Shown: in pieces, positions 55,614-64,000 of the stretch
How positions within the stretch are numbered: the stretch's first letter is position 1
How the letters are laid out: every line of letters starts with the position of its first letter
From: Casimicrobiaceae bacterium
GTDB lineage: Bacteria > Pseudomonadota > Gammaproteobacteria > Burkholderiales > Casimicrobiaceae
DNA: 64,000 nt
Direction: 5' to 3'
Assembly (NCBI GenBank): GCA_026646885.1
Contig: JAPKHK010000014.1
Coordinates: 1-64,000, forward strand
Position numbers and translations under genes: made by a program
The notes under the pieces: generated by a model
What the model was told of the DNA's origin: nothing
The model's database searches: none
What the model saw: the letters and a program-made list of their open reading frames with translations, nothing else

Positions 55614-57757
55614 CAGGCGAGCTTCGAAAGATCGGCCACGCGGTTCATCATGCCGCCCAAGTGCCGAAGCAAGCGCAAGCGGTTCTCGCGCACCCCCGGA
55701 TCGTCCGCCATCACCATGACGTCCGTGAAGAAACGGTCGACTGCCTCGCGCAAACCCGCGAGCGCCACCAGTGCCGAACTGAAATTCTCTTGTTCGAGCC
55801 AAACTTCCAGTTGCGGGCGCAAGCGCTCGCCCGCGGCAAAAAGCGCCCGCTCGGCATCTTCGACGAAGCACCCCGGATCCGGTGCCGCTCCCCCCGTGCC
55901 ACGACCCAGGGAGGATTTGTCTTCGCCTGCGTCCTTGGCCAGGATGTTGGCAATCCGCTTGTTGGCGGCAGCCAGCGCCTGGGCCTCCGCCCGGGCATTG
56001 AACTGGCGCACGGCCTCGAGTCTGCGAGGCACCTGATAGACCGCTTCGTCGCAGACCGCCACCACCGCTTCGATATCCTGGGCAGCGTACTCGCGCTCGC
56101 GCAGGAAGTTCTTCAAGCGCTCGATTACGAACGCATGCACCTCGCGGACCACACCGGCCGCGGGCGCGCGAGCGCCCAGCGCCTGGCGCGCCGCTTCGAG
56201 CAATGTCGAGAGTCCGGCGCGAACCGGGGTTTCCATCAGGATGCGCAGCACACCCACGGCGTGGCGACGCAGACCGAAAGGGTCTTTGTCCCCGCTGGGG
56301 GCAAGCCCAATGCCGAAGATCCCGACCAAGGCATCGACCTTGTCGGCGAGCGCCACCGCGACTGACACGCCGCCTTGCGGCAAGCGATCGCCAGAAAACC
56401 GCGGCCAATAGTGCTGCTCGATGGCGTCGGCAACAACCTCGGGCTCGCCATCGTGGCCGGCGTAATACCGCCCCATAACGCCCTGCAGCTCCGGGAACTC
56501 GCCCACCATGTCGCTCACCAGATCCGCCTTGGCCAGTCGCGCGGCGCGCTGCGCCGCTCCGGCGTCGGCGCCGATTTCGCCGGCGATCGTGGCAGCCAGC
56601 GTCCCCAGCCGCTCCGCCCGCTCCAGTTGGGTGCCGAGCTTGTTGTGGTAGACCACGCTGCCCAGCTTGTCCACGCGAGCCGCCAGCGACACCTTGCGAT
56701 CCTGCTCATAAAAGAAACGCGCATCGGCCAGTCGCGGCCGCACCACGCGCTCGTTGCCGCGCACCACATTCCCGGGATCGGCCAGGTACATGTTGCTGAC
56801 GATCAGGAAGCGTCGCTGCAACCGGCCCTGCCCGTCGAACAAGGGGAAGTACTTCTGGTTCTGGCGCATGGTGAGAATCAAGCATTCCTGCGGCACCCCC
56901 AAAAACGCCTCCTCGAACTCGCCGGCATATACCGCCGGACGCTCGACCAGTGCGGTCACTTCGTCGAGCAATTCGGAATAGCTTGCCGGTTCACCCAGTT
57001 GCCCGCCTTGGCTTCGCGCCATCTGCACGAGCGCGCTCTCGACGAGGGCACGGCGTTCGTGAAAAGACGCCACGACATTGCCCTGGGATGCCAGTGTCGC
57101 CGCATAGTCTTCGGCGCGATCGAGACGAATTTCCCGGACACCCTGGAAGCGATGGCCCATCGTCAGTCGACCCGCTTGCAGTCCCAGAACCGAAACCGGA
57201 ACGACCGCTTCACCCCAAAGCGCCGTCAGGCGGTGTGCCGGGCGCACGAACTGCACCGTAGTCACCCCATCGGCCAGCTGATAACTCATCACCTTGGGAA
57301 TGGGCAAGCCGGCCAAAGCGGCTTCGAGCGCAACTTGCAAGCCTTGCGCAAGCGTCTTGCCAGCAATACGCTCGGTAAGAAAGAGCGCCTCGGCTTTGCC
57401 GTCCGGCTGCCGGGAAAACGCCGCCGGACCGAGTGCCGAAAAATCGGAGTGGCCGCGCGCGGCGAGCTTCTTCAGCAAAGCCGCAGTCGGCGCACCGGCC
57501 GCGTCGAAGGCCACGGTGCAGGGCATCAGCTTCACCACCGCGTCGGTATCGGGCGAACGCTCGGCGACACCGCCAATGCTCACACCCAGGCGGCGCGGTG
57601 TGGCGTAAGGCGTGACCGTGCTCTGCGCAGCGAGAAACCCGCCTTTGCGCAGGCTCTCGGCAAGGATCTCGGCAAAGGATTCGCCCAGCCGGGCGAGCGC
57701 CTTGGGCGGCAGCTCCTCGGTCAGAAGCTCGACGAGCAGAGTCTGGCGAGCGCTCAT
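55613..57757 (-). CDS. glyS: glycyl-tRNA synthetase beta subunit
   Basis: The protein is 714 aa. N-terminal [20 protein letters not shown] and later [20 protein letters not shown] are family hallmarks, with '[20 protein letters not shown]' and the HD-like region near '[20 protein letters not shown]'. With GlyQ it forms the alpha2beta2 enzyme that charges tRNA-Gly; the beta subunit binds tRNA. Its ATG overlaps the glyQ stop (ATGA). Length is typical. Confidence 0.96.
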   Translation of the reverse strand: MSARQTLLVELLTEELPPKALARLGESFAEILAESLRKGGFLAAQSTVTPYATPRRLGVSIGGVAERSPDTDAVVKLMPCTVAFDAAGAPTAALLKKLAARGHSDFSALGPAAFSRQPDGKAEALFLTERIAGKTLAQGLQVALEAALAGLPIPKVMSYQLADGVTTVQFVRPAHRLTALWGEAVVPVSVLGLQAGRLTMGHRFQGVREIRLDRAEDYAATLASQGNVVASFHERRALVESALVQMARSQGGQLGEPASYSELLDEVTALVERPAVYAGEFEEAFLGVPQECLILTMRQNQKYFPLFDGQGRLQRRFLIVSNMYLADPGNVVRGNERVVRPRLADARFFYEQDRKVSLAARVDKLGSVVYHNKLGTQLERAERLGTLAATIAGEIGADAGAAQRAARLAKADLVSDMVGEFPELQGVMGRYYAGHDGEPEVVADAIEQHYWPRFSGDRLPQGGVSVAVALADKVDALVGIFGIGLAPSGDKDPFGLRRHAVGVLRILMETPVRAGLSTLLEAARQALGARAPAAGVVREVHAFVIERLKNFLREREYAAQDIEAVVAVCDEAVYQVPRRLEAVRQFNARAEAQALAAANKRIANILAKDAGEDKSSLGRGTGGAAPDPGCFVEDAERALFAAGERLRPQLEVWLEQENFSSALVALAGLREAVDRFFTDVMVMADDPGVRENRLRLLRHLGGMMNRVADLSKLA

Positions 57758-58668
57758 GCCGCTTCTCCCGTGCCCCGCGGCAGCATCGGAAAACCTAGAC
57801 GTTCGCGCGCTTCGTAATAGCTTTGCGCCACCGCTCGCGCAAGATTGCGAATGCGCCCGATGTAGGCCGCGCGCTCAGTGACCGATATCGCCCCACGCGC
57901 GTCGAGCAAATTGAAAGTGTGGGCGGCCTTAAGCACCATCTCATAAGCGGGCAGCGCCAGCTGCCGCTCCATGAGCGTCTTGGCCTCGCGCTCATAATCG
58001 CCGAAATGAGTGAACAACATGGCGGCATTCGAGTGCTCGAAGTTATAGGCCGATTGCTCCACTTCGTTTTGCTTGAAGACGTCCCCATAGGTCAAGCGAT
58101 GCTTGGTCGCCCCCGCGCCCATTTCCGTCCACACCAAGTCGAAGACGTTCTCCACACCTTGCAGATACATCGCCAGGCGCTCGATGCCATAGGTGATCTC
58201 GCCCAGGATCGGTTTGCAATCCAAGCCACCCACCTGCTGAAAATAGGTGAACTGGGTAACCTCCATGCCGTTGAGCCACACTTCCCAGCCCAATCCCCAG
58301 GCACCGAGGGTAGGGTTCTCCCAATCGTCCTCGACGAAGCGAATGTCGTGCGCCTTGGGATCTATTCCCAAGCTTTCCAGGGATCCGAGGTAGAGTTCGA
58401 GGATGTTGGGCGGCGAGGGCTTGAGCACCACCTGGTACTGGTAATAGTGCTGCATGCGATTGGGATTGTCGCCGTATCGGCCGTCCTTGGGCCGGCGCGA
58501 TGGCTGCACGTAGGCCGCGCTCCAGGGTTCGGGTCCAAGCGCACGCAGAAAGGTGGCCGTGTGCGAGGTGCCCGCGCCAACTTCCATGTCGTAGGGCTGC
58601 AAGAGGGCGCAACCTTGTTTGCCCCAGTAATGTTGGAGATTGAGTATGACCTCTTGAAAACTCAGCAT
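57754..58668 (-). CDS. glyQ: glycyl-tRNA synthetase alpha subunit
   Basis: The protein is 304 aa. Starts '[20 protein letters not shown]' and contains '[20 protein letters not shown]', '[20 protein letters not shown]' (motif 2 region) and '[20 protein letters not shown]' (motif 3). It is the catalytic subunit that activates glycine. It is translated just ahead of glyS with an ATGA overlap. Very conserved length and sequence. Confidence 0.97.
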   Translation of the reverse strand: MLSFQEVILNLQHYWGKQGCALLQPYDMEVGAGTSHTATFLRALGPEPWSAAYVQPSRRPKDGRYGDNPNRMQHYYQYQVVLKPSPPNILELYLGSLESLGIDPKAHDIRFVEDDWENPTLGAWGLGWEVWLNGMEVTQFTYFQQVGGLDCKPILGEITYGIERLAMYLQGVENVFDLVWTEMGAGATKHRLTYGDVFKQNEVEQSAYNFEHSNAAMLFTHFGDYEREAKTLMERQLALPAYEMVLKAAHTFNLLDARGAISVTERAAYIGRIRNLARAVAQSYYEARERLGFPMLPRGTGEAA

Positions 58669-58715
58669 GACCGCCGCCGGAATGCGGGAACACCCCGCAA
58701 AATGTTGATTTTACT

Positions 58716-60233
58716 TTATTCGGGGGCGAAACGCCGCAGTGTGCGCCCGGCTATGGCGGCGAACAAGGCTGCGCACATCAAGACCAGCGCCGCCCAGTTG
58801 CCCCAAGATACGAAAGGTGTGCTGCCGCTACGCCCCTGCACCGTGGCATCGAGCTTGCCCACGCGAAACGCTGGCAGCGTTGCCTGGACTTGCCCTCGGG
58901 CATCGATCACGGAAGTGACGCCAGTATTCGTGGCCCGCAGCATCGTCCGCGCAGTTTCCAGCGAGCGCATCTGCGCGATCTGGTTGTGCTGCTGCATGGC
59001 GATGCTGCGGCCATACCAAGCGTCATTGGTGACATTCACCAGCAGCGTCGCCTCGGGCAGCTGCCGAATGATCTCCTCGCCGAACGCATCTTCGTAGCAG
59101 ATACTCACCGCCACCCGCTGTCCGGCCACCTGAAGCGGTCGCTGGCGCTCGCTGCCGCGGCCCTGATCGTCGATGGGAATGTTGATCAGGTTCTCGAAAA
59201 CCCAACCGAAGATCGGTCGCAGCGGAATGCTCTCGCCAAAGGGCACCAAGTGCACTTTGTAGTAGGCTTGGGTGTGCGATGCGCCCAAACTCAGCACGCT
59301 GTTGTGATAGGCCTGCGTGATTGGATCCTGCGTGAAGACACCCAGCAACACGTCGCCCCCGTGGCGCCGCGCATGTGCTTCCAGCAGCTCCAAGAACAGG
59401 GCCGGAGCATCCTCGAGCACGGCCGGTACGGCACTCTCGGGCGTGATGATGAGCTGAGCATCAGTCTCCCGCGCCAAGCGCAGATAGGTCTCCAGGGTGT
59501 GGCGAAATTCGCGCACATCGAATTTCACATCCTGGGCGACATTGCCTTGCAGGAGACTCACGCGCAGAGGTTCGCCGCTGGGCTGGCTCCATTCGACACC
59601 GCGCAGGAGCCCCCCGGCAACCAACAAGAACGCGAGACCACCTAGGGGAGCAAACCGCCGCCAAGATTGAGGTTGCTCATCGGCGATGATCACATAGGCC
59701 AGCGCGCCGCCCGCCCAGGCGACGAGAAAACTCAGGCCATACACGCCCAGTATCGGCGCGAAGCCCAGGAGAGGGCTTGCAGGTAACTCGGCGTAGCCGA
59801 GCACTAACCAGGGAAAGCCACTGAACAACCAGCCGCGCAGCCATTCCGAGAGCGCCCAAGCCGCCGGGGCAAGAAGCAACAAAGCCTGAGCAGGGGCATT
59901 GCGGCGAAAGCGCGCGAAGACATAAGCAGCTAAGGCCGGATAGAGCGCGAGAAAGGCGCAAAAAAGCGCCACCGCCAGAGCCGCCAAGGACGCCGGCATG
60001 CCGCCATAGGTGTGCAGGGCGATGAACAGCCAGTGCACCCCGCCGCCAAAGAAGCCCAAGCCGAATGCAAAGGCGCGCCAGGCCGCGGCCCGCGCGGTCG
60101 GCGCATACCAGCAAAGGAGGTAGAGCGCGGCAAGCAGGACGGGGCCAATTCCCCAAATCGAAAAGGGCGCAAACGCGAACACCCCCAGCGCCCCGAGCGC
60201 GGCGCTGGCAGCCAACGTCAGCGTGTGGCTCAC
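58716..60233 (-). CDS. lnt: apolipoprotein N-acyltransferase
   Basis: The protein is 505 aa from a GTG at 60233 with GAGAGGCG upstream. Six or seven transmembrane helices (1-200), then a nitrilase-like domain with the catalytic Glu in LIITPESAVPAVLED, Lys in YYKVHLVPFGESIPLR and Cys in VSICYEDAFGEEI. Lnt adds the third acyl chain to outer-membrane lipoproteins. Upstream lies a 74-codon ORF that ends exactly at this GTG (GTGA), then corC; corC-lnt is the normal neighbourhood. Confidence 0.95.
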   Translation of the reverse strand: MSHTLTLAASAALGALGVFAFAPFSIWGIGPVLLAALYLLCWYAPTARAAAWRAFAFGLGFFGGGVHWLFIALHTYGGMPASLAALAVALFCAFLALYPALAAYVFARFRRNAPAQALLLLAPAAWALSEWLRGWLFSGFPWLVLGYAELPASPLLGFAPILGVYGLSFLVAWAGGALAYVIIADEQPQSWRRFAPLGGLAFLLVAGGLLRGVEWSQPSGEPLRVSLLQGNVAQDVKFDVREFRHTLETYLRLARETDAQLIITPESAVPAVLEDAPALFLELLEAHARRHGGDVLLGVFTQDPITQAYHNSVLSLGASHTQAYYKVHLVPFGESIPLRPIFGWVFENLINIPIDDQGRGSERQRPLQVAGQRVAVSICYEDAFGEEIIRQLPEATLLVNVTNDAWYGRSIAMQQHNQIAQMRSLETARTMLRATNTGVTSVIDARGQVQATLPAFRVGKLDATVQGRSGSTPFVSWGNWAALVLMCAALFAAIAGRTLRRFAPE

Positions 60234-60454
60234 AGTTGCGCCTCTCGCTGTCTGCTCTTGCGCGGTAAGGGGATGGGGACTATCGCGGGCGGTGCCGCTG
60301 CAGCTTCTTGAACGCGCCCCTTGGGGCGGCCCGGCGGCTGGTGTGCAAACCTCCCCCCGGCCCCCTCCCGCGGGGAGGGGGTGATTGCGGTTCGCCGCTG
60401 CGCGGCTCCGGCTTCTTGAACGCGCCCCTTGGGGCGGCCCGGCGGGGCGCTCAT
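60230..60454 (-). CDS. 74-aa repeat-bearing ORF bridging corC and lnt
   Basis: An open frame of 74 codons starts at an ATG overlapping the corC stop (ATGA, 60454-60451) and ends with a TGA overlapping the lnt GTG (60233-60230), so it exactly fills the space. It contains PPGRPKGRVQEA twice (from the 35-bp repeats at 60411 and 60303), with 'ITPSPREGAGGRFAHQ' between. The composition is Arg/Pro/Ala-rich and disordered. The ribosome-binding site (AAGGAGC) is too close to the ATG for efficient initiation except by coupling. It may be a repeat insertion that stayed in frame rather than a true protein. Confidence 0.35.
   Translation of the reverse strand: MSAPPGRPKGRVQEAGAAQRRTAITPSPREGAGGRFAHQPPGRPKGRVQEAAAAPPAIVPIPLPRKSRQREAQL
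60303..60337. repeat. 35-bp direct repeat, copy 1
   Basis: GCTTCTTGAACGCGCCCC followed by TTGGGGCGGCCCGGCGG. The inner CGCCCCTTGGGGCG is palindromic. Identical to 60411-60445, 108 bp apart. Confidence 0.9.
60411..60445. repeat. 35-bp direct repeat, copy 2
   Basis: Second copy of 60303-60337. Between them is a C/G-rich inverted repeat (CCCCCTCCCGC/GGGGAGGGGG around 60361-60381) of the kind dispersed in betaproteobacterial genomes. Confidence 0.9.
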
Positions 60455-61323
60455 GCTCCTTCGCGGGCGCCGGGCGCGGCGGGCTTGCGTTCGACAATGA
60501 CAGTATAGATGCGTCGCGAGTCGGCGCGCAGCACCTCGAAGCGCAGATCGCCGAGCCGCACAGCGTCGCCGCGCTTGGGCAGGCGGCCGAATTCGCGCAG
60601 CAGCAAGCCGCTGATAGTATCGAACGCGCTGTCGTCAAAGTCGGTGCCGAAGTGCGCATTGAAGTCTTCAATACTGCACTGCGCCTTGACGCGGTGACGG
60701 TCCGGGCCATCCTCCAGGATGTCATCCTCGGTTTCGTCAAAGTCGTATTCGTCCTCGATTTCGCCAACGATTTGCTCGAGCACGTCCTCGATCGTGACCA
60801 GCCCGGCTACGCCCCCGTATTCGTCGACCACCAAGGCCATGTGGTTGCGGTTGGCCCTGAAGTCGCGAAGTAGTACGTTGAGGCGCTTGGACTCCGGTAT
60901 GAAAACCGCGGGGCGAAGCATTTCGCGCAAGTTAAATTCCTCCGGGTTGGCGTAGTACTGCAGGAGATCCTTGGCGAGCAGGATGCCGATCACGTCGTCC
61001 TTGTTCTCTCCGATCACCGGAAATCGCGAGTGCCGCGTTTCGATGACATAGGGGATGAACCGCTCCGGCCCGTCGCTTAGGCTGATCACGTCCATTTGCG
61101 CCCGCGGAATCATGATGTCCCCGGCGGTCATTTCCGAGACTTGCAGAGCGCCCTCGATGATGGAAAGCGCGTCGGCGTCCATCAACTGCCGCTCGAAAGC
61201 GCCGTGCAGGAGTTCGATCAACTGCTCGCGATCTTCCGGTTCGCGCAGAATCAGCGCCGAAAGCCGCTCCAGCATGCTGGGTTTTTGCGGCTTGTGGGTC
61301 TCGCCATCTTCGTCTTGATTCAT
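60451..61323 (-). CDS. corC: CorC/YbeX-type CBS-domain protein
   Basis: The protein is 290 aa from the ATG at 61323, which overlaps the ybeY stop (61322-61320). Two CBS domains ('AGDIMIPRAQMDVISLSDGP' to ILLAKDLLQYY; 'LNVLLRDFRANRNHMALVVD' to TIEDVLEQIVGEIEDEYDFD) precede the CorC_HlyC transporter-associated domain ('FDTISGLLLREFGRLPKRGD'). It lacks the membrane domain, like E. coli YbeX. It has been linked to Mg/Co export and to ribosome homeostasis. Part of the ybeZ-ybeY-ybeX-lnt run. Confidence 0.93.
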   Translation of the reverse strand: MNQDEDGETHKPQKPSMLERLSALILREPEDREQLIELLHGAFERQLMDADALSIIEGALQVSEMTAGDIMIPRAQMDVISLSDGPERFIPYVIETRHSRFPVIGENKDDVIGILLAKDLLQYYANPEEFNLREMLRPAVFIPESKRLNVLLRDFRANRNHMALVVDEYGGVAGLVTIEDVLEQIVGEIEDEYDFDETEDDILEDGPDRHRVKAQCSIEDFNAHFGTDFDDSAFDTISGLLLREFGRLPKRGDAVRLGDLRFEVLRADSRRIYTVIVERKPAAPGAREGA

Positions 61324-61808
61324 GAATCTCCCCCTTCGCGCTGCCGGGCATACGGATTGCGGTAGCCGAAACGCGCCAGCAATTTCGCCTCGCGCGATTC
61401 CATGGCCTGCGCGGCAGCCTCCTCTTGATGATCCCAGCCATGCAGATGCAGCATGCCGTGCATCACCAGGTGCGCGCAATGCGCCTCTTTGGCAATGCGT
61501 TGCGCCTTGGCTTCGCGCGCCAGCACCGCCCCGCAAATGACTATATCCCCTTCCAGCCGGCCGCGCCGCCCGCCCTCTGCGTACGCGAAGGTGAGCACGT
61601 TGGTGGCGCAGTCCTTGCCGCGAAATTCACGGTTGAGCGCCCGCCCTTCGTCTTCGCTCACGAACCGCAAAGTGAGCACCACCGGTCTATCTTGGGCCGC
61701 CGCCACCCAGCGGCGCAACCGCCAGCGCGGGGGCAGCCCGCGCTCGCCGCAGGCGTACTGCACCGCCAGGTTGAGCTTAGGCTTCGCGCGGCTCGGTGTG
61801 GCTTTCAT
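61320..61808 (-). CDS. ybeY: endoribonuclease YbeY
   Basis: The protein is 162 aa from the ATG at 61808, which lies inside the 3' end of ybeZ (32-nt overlap). The zinc motif is HLVMHGMLHLHGWDH (HGxLHLxGxDH), with 'GKDCATNVLTFAYAEGGRRG' and 'LEGDIVICGAVLAREA' upstream. YbeY is a single-strand RNase involved in 16S rRNA maturation and ribosome quality control. Family length about 155. The overlap implies coupled translation with ybeZ. Confidence 0.94.
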   Translation of the reverse strand: MKATPSRAKPKLNLAVQYACGERGLPPRWRLRRWVAAAQDRPVVLTLRFVSEDEGRALNREFRGKDCATNVLTFAYAEGGRRGRLEGDIVICGAVLAREAKAQRIAKEAHCAHLVMHGMLHLHGWDHQEEAAAQAMESREAKLLARFGYRNPYARQREGGDS

Positions 61809-62745
61809 AAGCATTGATGATTTGCTGCACGAGCGGGTGGCGCACCACGTCGGCGCTGGTAAAACGCGTGAAGGCGATGCCGCGCACGCCCGAAAGCACC
61901 TGCTGGGCCTGAATAAGGCCGCTTTTCTGTCCGCGCGCCAAATCGATTTGCGTGATGTCCCCAGTGATGACCGCTTTGGTTCCAAAGCCGATGCGGGTCA
62001 GAAACATCTTCATTTGTTCAGGAGTCGTATTTTGCGCTTCGTCGAGAATGATGAAAGAGTGGTTGAGAGTGCGCCCGCGCATGTACGCCAGTGGCGCCAA
62101 CTCGATGGTGTTGCGTTCCAGGAGCTTGGCGACCTTGTCGAAACCCATCAAATCGTACAACGCGTCATACAAGGGGCGAAGGTAAGGGTCGACCTTCTGG
62201 GCGAGGTCCCCGGGCAGAAAGCCGAGTTTTTCGCCCGCCTCCACCGCGGGGCGCACCAGCACAATGCGCTTGACGGACTCACGTTCCAGGGCGTCGACCG
62301 CGCAGGCAACGGCGAGGTAGGTCTTGCCGGTGCCGGCCGGGCCAATGCCAAAGGTGATGTCGTGACCCTGGATATTGCGCAGATAGTCGACCTGCCGCGG
62401 CGTACGCCCCTGCAAGTCGGCGCGGCGCGTGCGTAGCGCGAGCGCCGGTGCAATGTCGTCGTTGGGCGCAAGCGGCAGATCGCCGCGGAAGTCGACCAAG
62501 CCGAGCTGCACATCATCCACACTCAGCGCTTGCTGGGCGCGCCGATAGAAGTGCTCGATCGCCGCGGCGGCCTGGCGCGCATGCCGCGCTTCGCCATACA
62601 CCGCGAATTCCGCCCCGCGGCGTGCAATGGTGACGTCGAGCGCAGCTTCGATCTGGCGCAGATTTTCATCCAAAGCGCCACACAAGTTGGCGAGGGCGCG
62701 GTTGTCGAGCGGCGCGAGAGTCAGCTCAACCGGTTGCGGTTTCAA
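61777..62745 (-). CDS. ybeZ: PhoH-like ATPase YbeZ
   Basis: The protein is 322 aa from a TTG at 62745, the only start-like codon near the conserved N terminus 'KPQPVELTLAPLDNRALANL'. Walker A GPAGTGKTYLAVACAVDALE, Walker B SFIILDEAQNTTPEQMK and 'MFLTRIGFGTKAVITGDITQ' are intact, after an N-terminal KH-like part. PhoH-type ATPases act with YbeY in RNA metabolism; the two genes overlap here. No strong ribosome-binding site precedes the TTG, so the start is uncertain. First gene of the run on this strand. Confidence 0.92.
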   Translation of the reverse strand: MKPQPVELTLAPLDNRALANLCGALDENLRQIEAALDVTIARRGAEFAVYGEARHARQAAAAIEHFYRRAQQALSVDDVQLGLVDFRGDLPLAPNDDIAPALALRTRRADLQGRTPRQVDYLRNIQGHDITFGIGPAGTGKTYLAVACAVDALERESVKRIVLVRPAVEAGEKLGFLPGDLAQKVDPYLRPLYDALYDLMGFDKVAKLLERNTIELAPLAYMRGRTLNHSFIILDEAQNTTPEQMKMFLTRIGFGTKAVITGDITQIDLARGQKSGLIQAQQVLSGVRGIAFTRFTSADVVRHPLVQQIINAYESHTEPREA

Positions 62746-62884
62746 AAGGCGAGGCTGGTATCGAAAAATGCGAGGGAATCATTGTGCGCGAATTGCCACC
62801 CCGGGGCAAGCCGGCCGCCGGGCCTCACGCACTCAAGCTTGGGAGCAAGCTAGAATTCGGTTTTTTGCGCGCCAGTACCGCGCC

Positions 62885-63499
62885 ATGGACAATCCTCTCC
62901 GAGCAGTGATTTTCGACCTCGGCGGCGTCGTCGTCGAGTGGAATCCCCGCGCCTTGCTGACTCGCTACACCGCCGACGTGCATCTGCGCGAAGCCTTGCA
63001 TGCCGCAGTCTTTGCCCACCCCGACTGGGGCGAACTCGACCGCGGCAGCCTCGACGAGCAGATCGCCGTCACGCGCATGCAGCAGCGGCTCGCCCTGCCG
63101 CGGACGGAGTATGTGCGGCTGCTGCGTGCCGCCGATGAATCGCTGCGGCCGATACCGGAAACGCTGGCCTTGCTGGAAGCGCTGCGCGAAAGAGGCATCG
63201 CCCTGTACGTGCTCTCCAATATGCCCGCGGAGCGCTTTGCCATGCTGCGGGCACGCTACGATTTCTGGCATCACTTCCAGGATTTCGTCATCTCTGGCGA
63301 GATCGGTCTGCTCAAACCCGAGCCCGCCATCTTTGCCTTCGCTTTGGCAAGATTTGGTCTGCGCCCCGAGCAAGCCCTCTTCATCGACGACCACGCGCCC
63401 AACATCGCCGCGGCGCGAGCATTGGGCGTGCCGAGCGTGCTCTTCAGCGACGCAGCGAGCTGCCGTCGAGAAGTTTTCGCTCGTCTGGATGGCGCCTAG
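62885..63499 (+). CDS. HAD-family phosphatase
   Basis: The protein is 204 aa from the ATG at 62885. HAD motifs in order: AVIFDLGGVVVEWNP (nucleophile Asp followed by a Leu-Gly, not DxD), 'ALYVLSNMPAERFAMLRARY' (Ser), GLLKPEPAIFAFALARFGL (Lys) and ALFIDDHAPNIAAARALG (acidic pair). It resembles the YihX/epoxide-hydrolase-N-like group that dephosphorylates small sugar phosphates. Lack of a second Asp two residues after the nucleophile is common in this group. It is divergent from ybeZ and converges on rpe. Confidence 0.88.
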   Translation: MDNPLRAVIFDLGGVVVEWNPRALLTRYTADVHLREALHAAVFAHPDWGELDRGSLDEQIAVTRMQQRLALPRTEYVRLLRAADESLRPIPETLALLEALRERGIALYVLSNMPAERFAMLRARYDFWHHFQDFVISGEIGLLKPEPAIFAFALARFGLRPEQALFIDDHAPNIAAARALGVPSVLFSDAASCRREVFARLDGA

Positions 63500-63552
63500 C
63501 GCGCCGGGACAACCGCGCGCACGCCACCCCCAGGATCACGTGCGCGAGCCGC

Positions 63553-64000
63553 TTACAGACCGGCGAGTTCGCGCCGCATCGCACCGATGGTGGCCGCGTA
63601 ATCCGGAGAGGAAAAGATCGCCGATCCGGCGACCAACGTATCCGCACCAGCGCGGGCGATCTCGGCGATATTATCCACTTTCACTCCGCCGTCCACTTCG
63701 ACCCAGATGGTTCGCCCGGTTGCTTGCGCATAGGCATCGACACGCTGCCGTAGCGCGCGCAGCTTGTTCAGGGCCTCGGGAATGAACGCCTGGCCGCCGA
63801 AACCTGGGTTCACCGACATGACGAGAACCAGATCGAGCTTATCCATCACGTGGTCGAGATAATGGAGCGGGGTCGCCGGATTGAAAACTAGTCCGGCCTT
63901 GCACCCGGCGTCGCGGATGAGCGCGAGAGTGCGATCGATATGTTCCGAAGCCTCCGGATGGAAAGTAATGATGTTGGCCCCGGCCTTGGCGAAGTCGGGG
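63553..64000 (-). CDS. rpe: ribulose-phosphate 3-epimerase, C-terminal part (runs off the window)
   Basis: The last 148 codons of rpe are in the window; the start lies beyond 64000. Motifs: [18 protein letters not shown] (His ligand), '[20 protein letters not shown]', '[20 protein letters not shown]', [19 protein letters not shown] (Asp) and [16 protein letters not shown]. The enzyme interconverts ribulose 5-phosphate and xylulose 5-phosphate in the pentose-phosphate and Calvin pathways. Frame is intact to the window edge. Confidence 0.95.
   Translation of the reverse strand, partial: PDFAKAGANIITFHPEASEHIDRTLALIRDAGCKAGLVFNPATPLHYLDHVMDKLDLVLVMSVNPGFGGQAFIPEALNKLRALRQRVDAYAQATGRTIWVEVDGGVKVDNIAEIARAGADTLVAGSAIFSSPDYAATIGAMRRELAGL

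Overview
The window is GC-rich chromosomal DNA of a betaproteobacterium, most likely a Rhodocyclales-type (Thauera, Aromatoleum or Sterolibacterium relative) anaerobic degrader of aromatic compounds. This rests on three things: a complete ATP-dependent class I (Thauera-type) benzoyl-CoA reductase operon, a five-subunit phenylglyoxylate dehydrogenase operon of the Aromatoleum evansii type, and betaproteobacterial housekeeping gene orders. The genus call is inference from gene content; no alignment was run.

Layout. 1-325: the 5' tip of a 16S rRNA gene, its leader and a strong rrn promoter, reading leftwards out of the window. 399-9740: housekeeping genes (zinc ribbon/DUF4019/SPFH operon, dsbC, an hslV without hslU beside it, a STAS protein, prfC, rnpB, folE2, a glutathione peroxidase-like gene). 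10111-17219: a genomic island bounded by tRNA-Phe and a 41-nt copy of its 3' half. It carries a PhoQ/PhoP-like two-component system, two PepSY proteins, an SHP-like and a diheme cytochrome c, a ferric-reductase-like flavocytochrome and a 5'-truncated DUF3883 gene; I see no integrase. 17341-29278: AlkX/YcaQ-like protein, PPK2, a LysR/PfpI/NmrA locus, katG, an M16 protease and hypotheticals.

29867-46295 is the catabolic core. On the minus strand, padEFGHI (phenylglyoxylate to benzoyl-CoA) lies downstream of korA-korB and a ferritin-like gene. On the plus strand, had-oah-dch-bcrCBAD-fdx forms one operon that ends at a strong hairpin. The Pad enzyme would make benzoyl-CoA. BcrCBAD reduces it with ATP and ferredoxin electrons, and Dch, Had and Oah carry the dienoyl-CoA to ring opening. 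KorAB can recharge the ferredoxin with electrons from 2-oxoglutarate, linking the TCA cycle to ring reduction. The kor and had promoters overlap back to back in a 226-bp intergenic region.

46386-64000: housekeeping again. It holds DUF4404, tRNA-Arg(CCG), a membrane cytochrome c, the rnhA/yafS-gloB-mltD neighbourhood also found in E. coli, a histone H1-like protein, lptM-lysA, the long minus-strand run ybeZ-ybeY-corC-(small ORF)-lnt-glyQ-glyS-gmhB-plsC-YgjP-like peptidase, a HAD phosphatase and the 3' part of rpe. No CRISPR array, prophage or intact insertion sequence was seen.
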